This document shows, in pieces, positions 13,401-21,800 of a DNA stretch of 64,000 bases. The notes beneath the pieces are model-generated. The model was not told where the DNA came from. It saw only the letters and a program-made list of their open reading frames with translations, and did no database searches. The stretch is from positions 12,445,828 through 12,509,827 of the forward strand of contig CM028378.1 in NCBI GenBank assembly GCA_013146195.2, written 5' to 3'. This DNA comes from Codonopsis lanceolata (taxonomy: Eukaryota; Streptophyta; Magnoliopsida; Asterales; Campanulaceae). How positions within the stretch are numbered: position 1 is the stretch's first letter; each line of letters opens with the position of its first letter. The position numbers were made by a program, and so were the translations under genes.

Positions 13401-14026
13401 TATGAGATGGCCATGGAGTGGCGTGTACTACAAATGGGAGCAAAAAAGTGTTGGGATGCACTACATGAGGTATACTGTAAACCATCCCGCATTATTTTGT
13501 CTTGTTCTTGTTCTTTCGTATGGAGAGTAAGTCTCATGCCCAATGGATGGTATATTTTTCCCGGCAAAGATTCCATTCCTTTTTATTCCTGCAGGAAACA
13601 TTGTGCTGTGTTTTGTACTCACTCTTTCGCAAAATGTAGTCTCACTTTGTAATTTTTGTTTGTCCCAAAGGACTAGTGAGTAGTGGCTAGTCCTATTTCT
13701 TAATTTTAGCTTATAAACATCCATTATTTTCAATTTCTTTTATTTCAATTCAAAATCAAGACATTTGCAATACACATTACACAGAGATAGTTAAGTTGGT
13801 GCAAATTATTGGAGATATACATACAGAAGCAAAAGACAAAAGTAAATATTTGACCTGTCAAATTGGACCCTTTTTTGGGGGGAAGGAGGGAGTAATTTAT
13901 ACTAGTCCATCCTCTCTGCAGCAACAAGGCAAGGAAATTGCAGATGTCAAAAGCCAGCACAAAGCTCGTGTTTACAAGCAACCCTCCATGGATGCAGCAA
14001 AAAAGGAAAAACGGAAGGACTTATAG
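1389..14026 (+). CDS. ASI1: BAH and RRM domain protein, ASI1/IBM2/SG1 family, with two in-frame TGA codons
   Basis: In Arabidopsis ASI1/IBM2 binds RNA and chromatin and is needed for full-length transcripts of genes with heterochromatic introns. Coding exons read by splice consensus are 1389-1739, 1874-2042, 3480-3533, 3956-4141, 4230-4333, 4595-4621, 5257-5349, 11721-11799, 11909-11996, 12825-12933, 13353-13469 and 13922-14026. They sum to 1482 nt and every phase agrees. Exons 1-2 form the BAH domain (DSVYLWRNGELEPYIGKL, VVWFFCPSAIQWHL, ADFIFCRTFDVGSC). Exon 4 has RSRSRSSS and a nuclear-signal-like PPKKRKV. Exons 7-9 form the RRM (SLVLLENLDPSYTSSEVE, then GQALVIFKSKYDADLAISEL). A conserved C-terminal block follows (TLLKEPGNSSKFVGHL, MAMEWRVLQMGAKKCWDALHE shortened at its end by the exon boundary). 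Exon 4 contains TGA at 4006-4008 and 4042-4044; it is 186 nt with phase 1 on both sides, so skipping would keep frame. Exon 3 boundaries are the least certain. The family call is firm; whether the gene is functional is open. Confidence 0.83.
2508..3045. mobile_element. GTATC-rich non-autonomous element in intron 2 of the ASI1-like gene
   Basis: Flanked by an exact 9-bp direct repeat, TAATTAGCA, at 2499-2507 and 3046-3054. The ends are loosely inverted: TAGTTAGTAT on the left, TAGTTGTTAT on the complement of the right. The body repeats GTATCNTACGATAC-like palindromes (2515, 2600, 2620, 2640, 2958, 2982). A 9-bp duplication is typical of Mutator-like elements, but the termini are too diverged to be sure. 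No coding capacity. Confidence 0.6.
5782..7838 (+). mobile_element. Solo LTR, Ty3/gypsy type (probably Tekay-like chromovirus)
   Basis: The element begins TGTAAGACC and ends GGTCGTGACA, and is flanked by a perfect 5-bp duplication TGTGC at 5777-5781 and 7839-7843. It has no internal coding region, as expected when the two LTRs recombine. The length (2057 bp) and the GGTCGTGACA terminus fit plant Tekay/Del chromovirus LTRs; the lineage is from memory of such termini and is less sure than the solo-LTR call. The open frame at 6698-6895 has no recognisable homology. Confidence 0.8.
7839..8073 (+). repeat. Two-copy tandem duplication, about 119-bp unit
   Basis: Units 7839-7957 and 7958-8073 share TGTGCCACAT, then GTACT-GACTTTG-GAGATAGACAAAA, then GAGT-CGCTAGC-TGATGGT-ATGATACT. 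They differ at scattered positions, so the duplication is not recent. The solo LTR abuts the first base of unit 1, so the target site was the edge of this duplication. Confidence 0.7.
8076..9279. other. Intronic stretch with nothing recognised
   Basis: AT-rich DNA within intron 7 of the ASI1-like gene. The open frames are short and low-complexity. No terminal repeat, RNA gene or protein homology was seen. Confidence 0.5.
9280..10890 (+). mobile_element. Putative LTR remnant, Ogre/Tat-like
   Basis: The segment contains ACTTGAGTCGCCACCTCC (about 9334) and TTGGGAAGGTGTTAGACACC (about 9410), both reminiscent of plant Ogre/Tat LTRs, and ends near GGGTGTCTACA (10878-10888). The left end is probably TGTTTGAGAATCCC near 9280. 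No convincing target duplication could be matched, so the boundaries are approximate. The GA-rich stretch 10330-10580 produces several meaningless minus-strand open frames. Confidence 0.4.
11099..11510. repeat. Imperfect short repeats and possible hAT-like MITE
   Basis: Between 11099 and 11175 short words such as GGCTTATGG, GCTGATGGC and GACTTATGG recur. A second block near 11360-11430 has TTGGCTTTTGGCTTATAAG, a word common in plant hAT-type MITEs. The two ends do not pair cleanly and no duplication was found, so a defined element is not claimed. Confidence 0.35.
12228..12392 (+). repeat. Direct repeat in intron 9 of the ASI1-like gene
   Basis: A block of about 40 bp beginning TTCCCCCCATTGACAGC and ending ATTGGTAAATTGG occurs at about 12231-12270 and again at about 12353-12392, nearly identical, with AT-rich spacer. 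It looks like a local duplication of about 122 bp with a diverged middle. Confidence 0.6.
13038..13208. mobile_element. Stowaway-like MITE in intron 10 of the ASI1-like gene
   Basis: TA dinucleotides (13036-13037, 13209-13210) flank termini CTCTCTTCGCTC and GAACAGAGGGAG, degenerate versions of the Stowaway terminus CTCCCTCCGTCC. The 171-bp body has no coding capacity. It is more diverged than the other Stowaway copies in the window. Confidence 0.6.
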
Positions 14027-14301
14027 CCAAACTTTGACAGTTATTTTGTTTTGGACTCTCTGTCCTTTGGTTAAACGGTGGCACAGGGAATGATAATCTG
14101 TGTCTTGGGAATAGAAGTTAAGGGTGTGGGTGACACGGGCGCCCATGCAGAGTTGTACAGATAGTTATAGCAGCAGGCACTTGCAATTGTATCTTTTGCG
14201 ACATTATGGTTGATATCCGATGTAGCAATGTTAGTAATGACAAATGTGGTATGCCCAAATACTGTTGCTTCCTGCCTTTATTAAATTAGTTATTTACATA
14301 A
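14027..14301 (+). other. 3' flank of the ASI1-like gene
   Basis: Begins directly after the TAG of the ASI1-like gene and runs to the left end of a Mutator-like element. Presumably holds its 3' UTR and polyadenylation signals; no single signal stands out. No other feature seen. Confidence 0.4.
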
Positions 14302-15467
14302 GGGATAAGTGTACCATTAGTCCCTGAAATTTGACCAAGCACATCATTAGTCCCCAAACTTTCAAAAGTTTCACCACTGATCAAAGTAGGCCTTTTTGGC
14401 TCAAAGGTGGTCCCTAGCCCCTCACGCTGTTTATTTTCTCCGTTAATGAACAAATGTGCAACTCACGTGAGGGCATTTCTGTCTTTTCCACAGGCAACAA
14501 TTTTTCTCCTGGGTTTTTCTCTTGAACTTGCAACAAATTTTAAACAAACAAGTAGAATACTGTCACTACCCCCATTAACAAGATGATAATAAGCAGCCCC
14601 TTGAAACTGATTATACGAGGAATTGATGAAAAGTAAGCATTACCAGTAAGAACAATGACATGGTCTCTGCCACCAGACGCTTCCAAGCCTCAGTCCCCTT
14701 CACAAAATCCACAACCTCCCTTTGCCCGGCATAGTCCTCATTCCCAGCTTTCTTTCTAAACACCCCTTTAGCCACACCCAGCTGCAATTCAGCGCTCAAT
14801 GGACTCTCCGGGTACGGAGGGAATTCATGATTATTAGTTTTCCACAATTGGGTGGATCGAATTTGGTTGTCTACTTCGCTACCCAGCCTAGAATCGTGGT
14901 TTAGAGACCAGTATTTGTGTAAAGGTCGTAATTGAGTGATCTGGGTAGATCTGAAACGTAGACATTGATGGAATCGGTGGGGAGCTGAGAATGGAGAGAT
15001 GAAGATGAAGATTTGGGGGTTAGGTGGGTTGTGTTGGAGAGAAAGAAAATGAAGAGGGGGATGACGCAAAGGAGAGAGATGGAGAAGAAGAGAGAGTAAA
15101 CAAAGCATAAAGAAGAGTTGTTGTTGCCGCTACTCGCAGTCTTTAGAGCCATTTCTGACAACTTCACTGAAGTAGACTAGGGGAGTTCGATCCTAATGGT
15201 GATGGATTCCATTCAATCTGTCGTGTTATGTAAAGAGCTGAGAGAAAGAGAAAAACCCAGGAGAAAAGTTGCTACCTGTGGAAAAGACATAAATGCCCTC
15301 ATGTGAGTTGCACATTTGTTTATTAACGGAGAAAATAAACGGCGTAAGGGGCTAGGGACCACCGATGCGCCAAAAAGGCCTACTTTAGTCAGTGATGAAA
15401 CTTTTGAAAGTTTGGGGACTAATGATGTGCTTGACCAAAGTTCAGGAACTAATGGTACATTTATCCC
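14302..15467. mobile_element. Pack-MULE carrying a GT47 glycosyltransferase gene fragment
   Basis: Long terminal inverted repeats of about 220 bp (14302-14525 and 15242-15467) start GGGATAAGTGTACCATTAGT and its counterpart GGGATAAATGTACCATTAGT. The 9-bp flanks are TTTACATAA (14293-14301) and TTTACAGAA (15468-15476), one mismatch. Long TIRs plus a 9-bp duplication are the Mutator-like signature. There is no transposase; the middle holds a fragment of an unrelated host gene, which defines a Pack-MULE. It sits between the 3' ends of the convergent ASI1-like and H2A.Z genes. Confidence 0.85.
14640..15167 (-). pseudogene. Captured exostosin-family (GT47) glycosyltransferase fragment
   Basis: Read on the minus strand, 15167-14927 encodes an N-terminus with a membrane anchor (FVYSLFFSISLLCVIPLFIF) followed by INVYVSDLPRSLNYDL. 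After a small frameshift near 14925 comes HKYWSLNHDSRLGSEVDN, then QLWKTNNHEFPPYPESPL. An internal deletion joins this to SAELQLGVAKGVFRKKAG, and another frame change gives EAWKRSGGRDHVIVLT. These motifs are typical of plant GT47 exostosin-like type II membrane glycosyltransferases of the Golgi. The homology stops at what looks like a splice donor (CTTACTG|GTAATG), so the capture was of genomic DNA. It cannot encode an enzyme. Confidence 0.75.
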
Positions 15468-15843
15468 TTTACAGAAATACATCAGGAAGTCAAGACCAAA
15501 CTATATCATTCATGGGTATCGAGAGAACAAGCTACTTCTTCCTCCATCGACTTTTTATTTGGTGATATTTAATGATTTACAAAAGCAATTTTGATGTATT
15601 TTTTCTTTAAAGTCATAAAATAAAATGATTTGAAATTTATGTCGAAATAAACTTTGGCGCAAATGCAAATTGGAAGTGCATATTCTATTCAGAATGATAA
15701 ATCAAACTCTCTGTATAAATCTGATTAAAGACCGAAGCAAACATCTTTTAGACTCTACCTTTTGACACCCCTCACACTTCGCTAGTGCTCAAGAGATTTA
15801 CAAATTGATAGTCCACATAAACTGATTGTTTGAACTACTGGTA
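15468..15843 (-). other. 3' flank of the H2A.Z gene
   Basis: Lies between the Pack-MULE and the H2A.Z stop codon, and should contain the minus-strand 3' UTR. No gene, repeat or RNA recognised. Confidence 0.4.
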
Positions 15844-18800
15844 CTAGTCTTTGGAAGATTTGTTGATCAGAGATTTGTGAATGTGAGGGATAACTCCTCC
15901 CCCAGCAATAGTTCCTTTGATGAGGGTGTCAAGTTCTTCATCCCCTCTGATGGCAAGTTGCAAATGTCTTGGGGTTATACGCTTCACCTTCAGATCCTTG
16001 CTTGCATTCCCAGCCAACTCCAGTACTTCAGCAGTAAGATACTCTAGTATAGCAGCTGTGTAAACGGCAGCAGTTGCTCCAACCCTTCCATTGGCCGAAA
16101 CCCTAGTCTTCAAAAGACGATGAACACGACCCACAGGAAACTGCAAATATTGCGTAACAAAATCTATTTACTATAGAGATTAAAAATAAAAAACAATCCA
16201 CCATGTAATCAGAAAATGCTAGCTAGTAAGTAGTACTATAACAAATTAGACAATGATAAAACCAAATTACCCAATGCGAATACCACAAAGTAGATTTCAC
16301 ATATAACATCCCAAACAAGAAGGCTAAATAAAGATTTAGAAGTAAAATCATCCAATACTGTCCCCTGTCTATTATCAATCTAATATCTTTTCCATCCCTC
16401 CCATAATGTTCCTATTATACCCAACCCATCGCCTTTAGATCAATGTTCGTTGAAATCCTTGCTTCAACTCTTTTTCCAAGGTAAGAATAAAAAATCTGGG
16501 GTATTTGGCATGCAGTCAATTCAAGTCTTTGTTGAGCATATGGCTGAATAGTAGGCCATTCATTCCCAAAATAGAACTAACAGTAACTGAACCGTACAGT
16601 TGCAGAACATAAGGTTTTGGGCTGAAAACAAGGATCGGAAGAATCTAGACAAATACATTTTGATGCGTGTGGGGCAGCCAATGTGTTTGGTGAAAAGGAC
16701 TTGAGTCGGACTAAGGGGACGCACGGCTGGAAGGAAGGTTGTGGAGAGCACGGTCACGAGTTGCAAGGTCACAAGGGATGGGCTCTTGCAAAGTACAGGT
16801 GGGAGGGACATGATCAAGTGGGCTCTAAACGTTGTTGGGTTTGATAGTTGTGGGTTGCGAGACGGATTGAGGGTAACCAAAGAAGACACGGGTACATGGA
16901 TCAAAGCTAAAAGGTCTAAGCTCAACAAGTGCATGGGAAGGAGCTGTTTTAAGAATCAAGGTAACAACTGGACTACGATAAACAAGGGATTAAAAGAAGT
17001 GGTCGGATTGGGCTTATGGATGGGAGGGACCAACAAGGATGCTCAAGGGCTGCATGGCACAACATGCATGGTGGTTCAAAGGAGGTAGCCTTGGTACAAG
17101 GGGAGTTCGGCCTCATCAATCAAAGAGGCACAAGGATTTAGTTAAATTAGACCATTTAATTTAAATCCCGTTTTTGTTATTTTAGGGTTTTTAGTTTTAG
17201 TTTCTTTAATTTAATTAGTTTTATTTATTTCCTAATAAGTTAGGGTTTCATTAATAGATTAGGGTTATTTCTTGTAGCCTTTATAAGGCATATTTTTTAT
17301 GGGATTGAAAAGATTTTGACGTTCAAAGAAAACTAAAGAACAAGGTTGTTCTTCAAACCCGATTTCTTCTTCAAAGGTGAGTGAAGCCTTGAGAGAATTA
17401 ATCAACGGAATTCTTTATGTTGAGTGAGTGAAGCTCAACCGGTGAATCCATTCTATCCTCTTATCGTTTCTTTTTTTGTTTTTGGTGCGAATTGTGGCTG
17501 TTTGGAACAAATCCGGCCAGCCTACTTGCTGCCTTGAATGATTCTTTGAGCAGCCTTGTTTTGGACAGATTAGTTACAAAACCAAGCATCCTTTAATCTT
17601 GTTATTTTCGTGAGTGTTTTGGGGCTGTTTTAGGCAATTTCGGCCAAGGTGCTGCCTTAATTTCTTTTGGACAGATTGTGTTCTTCGGGCTGTTGAATTC
17701 ACATCAAGTGGTATCAGAGCAAGCTTTCGTGAATCCCTATTCGTGAAACGATCATGGAGGATGCAAGACAAAGAGACCAGATTTTCAGAACTCGTTGCCT
17801 CATACAAGAGAGGGTTTGTAACGTAGTAGTCGATGGAGATAGTTGTGCCAATGTCGTCGCCACTATACTTATTGAAAAACTGAACGTACCAACCATGGCA
17901 CATCCAAATCCCTACGAACTGTTTGGGCTGTAAAACGACGACGTGATTAAGGTAACTCAACAAGCCCTAATTTCGTTTTCAGATAGGAAAATACAAAGAG
18001 GAAATTATGTGTGATGTGCTGCCAATAGATTTTTGTCATGTCCTGTTCGGACGTTCGTGGCAGTATGACGATTTGTTACTGGTAAGGTCGATTTCATGCG
18101 ATGAGAGACTTTTGCGCCTTTTTTGAAGGCAAAAGTCGACCAAAAAGCGACGGAGGCGCTCAGCGAAATTTTTAGCTTTGGGTTTTTTTTACAAAACGAC
18201 ACAGTAGGATAGGGGTATAAAAGACCTCTAACCCAGAAATACCCAGAAATAGGGGATACGACTACTACTTCAACTTCAACGAAGACGAAGTCTGACTTCG
18301 ACGAAGATGAAGAAGAAGGACGAAGAAGACTTCAACTTCCCGTTCGTGCACCTCTTTCTTCAGCTTTCTTCCACTTCGTGCACCTCTTTCTTCCAGATTT
18401 CTTCATCTTCAGTTCAGAGGTATGTTTCAACTTTCGGCTTCTTCACACTTCTTCTACAGTTCGACTTCCAGACTTCCAGTTCGATTTTTAGCTTGTTTGG
18501 GTATTGTGATGTTACTGTTTAACAATTTAACAATTTGTTTTTATTTTTTCACTTTCACACTTTCAGTTTCTTAAAAAATTAGTATCTTTCAGTTTTTTAT
18601 TTTTTTTGGACTGATATTTGTGTTATTAATATTATATTATTATGTTGTTAACTTAGTTTCATCACTCATGACATGTTTTATTGAGATTTATTAAGTTATA
18701 TATATATATATATATATTTATTAATTTTTCAGTAATATTTGTTCCGTGAGTGCCTTTTTACGCTTTTTTTGCGCCTCGCCTCTCGCCTCAAATTTTGACC

Positions 18801-21800
18801 TCTCGCCCGCCTCTCGCCTTCCGCATTTTTCAACTATGGGATGAGGGCAGCCCGGACTTGCTACAGTCCGTTCAGAAATTAGAAGAGAAAAAAATTGAAA
18901 CGGAAGGAGGCGAGTCACAAAAAAAACGTGAAGGGGTTGAAGGGGATGAAGAAGAGAAGTTGAAAGTGGTACGTGAGGAATTGAAGCGAGCACACGTGCA
19001 CCAAGATCCGTTTGACATTGAAGTTACAAATCCTTCTACAACAAGGATTCACAATTCAGATTTAGAGGTAACTTCATCGGAAGAAAAGGCGGATGATTTA
19101 TTGCAAGGAAGACACGGACGAAGTTGTGGTGAAGTATGGGGGATGCAACACCACGAATTTTATTGTGACAAGGTATGTTGCTTCACCATTCAAATAATTG
19201 TTCATAGGCAGAATTTTGTGATGATTTACCATTCAAATAATTGTTCATAGGCAGAATTTTGTGATGATTTACATGGCTAGGAATGGAAAACATGGTGTTA
19301 CAACATTATGGAACTCTTACGGTTTTAAACCACCGTGGAAATTCGGATGGAAGGCAAGCAAAGTGGACATAGGGGCTGCGTTCAGAAAACAGTTTATTAA
19401 ATTGGGTGACGAGCGGCTTGGGGCTGTTTGGGTGCAAGAGAGAAAATTTATGCAAACTGTTGAAGACGAAGCTAGAAGAGCGGGGGTTGGAGCAGCTGTA
19501 ATACGAAAGGAAAGTCACAAACGAGGCTTCGAAAACAAGTTCAAGGTTGCCTACGCAAGCACATCAAGGACAGCAACTTCAATCCAGAATATCTCTGAGG
19601 AAAGCTTCGAGTTTGGGACAGTTTTAGAAGTGGACAGATGGTTAGGGGCTGCTGTGAGTCGAGGCAAACAACAAGACCAAGATAACAAAAGCAAGGCTGG
19701 AAAAAGATGTACGAGCATCACAGTAATGAAAGGGGATATGTTCTTACAGGCTGCCATGTTAATTAAGAGTAAAGAAAGCACGCACGGGGTTGTTTTGTCC
19801 AACAAAGAAGACAAAGTGCAAAAATTTGAGGCAGGAACAACTCCAAGTGTTTTTCCAGTCCGGAATTTTTTTTATGCAAAGTTTGGAGCTGAGTTCAATC
19901 AACCTATGTTGTTATTACAGGTTGAATAAAATTTCTGAATTATTTTACTTCATTTATTAAACACAAGGTCAAGATGGCAATGGACAAAGTAAGGACTTTA
20001 GGTTGTGAGCTAGTTTGGGGGAATTAAACAATTAAACAAGTGTGGAGCTGTTCGAGCGTGGAGGTTTAACCGGAGTCGAGAATAGGGTGAACCAAGGATT
20101 GAGGACAATCCTTTTCAAAGAGGGTGGGGCAGCCAATGTGTTTGGTGAAAAGGACTTGGGTTGGACTAAGGGGACGCACGTCTGGAAGGAAGCTTGTGGG
20201 AAGGTTGTGGAGAGCACGGTCACGAGTTGCAAGGATCACAAGGGATGGGCTCTTGCAAAGTACAGGTGGGAGGGACAAGATCAAGTGGGCTCTAAACATT
20301 GTTGGGCTTGATATTTGTGGGTTGCGAGACGGATTGAGGGTAACCAAAGAAGACACGGGTACATGGATCAAAAGCTAAAAGGTCTAAGCTCAACAAGTGG
20401 GGATGGGGCTGTTTTAAGAATCAAGGTAACAACTGGACTACGATAAACAAGGGATTAAAAGAAGTGGTCGGATTGGGCTTATGGAAGAGAGGGACCAACA
20501 AGGATGCTCAAGGGCTGCATGGCACGGCATGCAAGGTGGTTCAAAGGAGGCAGCCTTGGTACAAGGGGAGTTTGGCCTCATCAATCCAAGAGGCTCAAGG
20601 ATATAGTTAAATTAGACCTTTTAATTTAAATCCCGTTTTTGTTATTTTAGGGTTTTTAGTTTTAGTTTCTTTAATTTAATTAGTTTTATTTCTTTCCTAA
20701 TTAGTTAGGGTTTCATTAATAGATTATGGTTATTTCTTGTAGCCTTTATAAGGCGTATTTTTTATGGGAATAAACAGATTTTGATGCTCAAAGAAAACTG
20801 AAGAACACGGCTGTTCTTCAAACCCGATTTCTTCTTCAAAGATGAGTGAAGCCTTGAGAGGATTAATCAACGGAATTCTTTACATTGAGTGAGTGAAGCT
20901 CAACCGGTGAATCGTTCTATCCTCTTTATCTTTTCTTTTTTTTGTTTTTGGTGCGAATTGTGGCTGTTTGGAACAAATCGGGCCAGCCTACTTGCTGCCT
21001 TGAATGATTCTTCGAGCAGCCTTGTTTTGGACAGATTAGTTACATAACCAAGCATCCTTTAATCTTGTTATTTTCGTGAGTGTTTTGGGGCTGTTTTAGG
21101 CAATTTCGGCCAGCACCTTGCTGCCTTAATTTCTTTTGGACAGATTGTGTTCTTCGGGCTGTTGGATTCACATCAAGTGGTATCAGAGCAAGCTTTCATG
21201 AATCCCTATTCGTGAAACGATCATGGAGGACACAAGACAAAGAGACCAGATTTTCAGAACTCGTTGTCTCGTACAAGAGAGGGTTTGTAACGTAGTAGTC
21301 AATGGAGATAGTTGTGCCAATGTCGTCGCCACTATACTTATTGAAAAACTGAACGTACCGACCATGGCACATCCAAATCCCTACGAACTGTTTGGGCTGC
21401 AAAACGACGACGTGGTTAAGGTAACTCAACAAGCCCTAATTTCGTTTTCGATAGGAAAATACAAATAGGAAGTTGTGTGTGATGTGCTGCCAATAGATTT
21501 TCGTCATGTCTTTTTGGGACGTCCGTGGCAGTATGACGGATTTGTTACACACGATGGAAGAGAGAATACCTATGTGGTAAGGAAGGAGGGAAAGAAATTC
21601 AGGCTGAAACCATCGCTTTTGATCAAGGACGAGGGCGGCCCGGACTTGCTACAGTCCATTCAGAAATTAGAAGTGAAAAAAATTGAAACAGAAGGAGGCG
21701 AGTCACAAGAAAAACATGAAGGGGTTGAAGGGGATGAAGAAGAGAAGTTGAAAGTGGTACGTGAGGAATTGAAGCTAGAACATGTGCACCAAGATCCGTT

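Noticed and set aside
13219..13733. Several overlapping frames on both strands near the ASI1-like C-terminus
   Set aside because: Only the frame between AG 13352 and GT 13470 joins neighbouring exons in phase; the others are shadows.
17709..17720. Possibility that TGGTATCAGAGC marks a tRNA gene
   Set aside because: Only the 12-nt primer complement is present, with no tRNA cloverleaf or A/B boxes; it follows LTR-like ends in three places.
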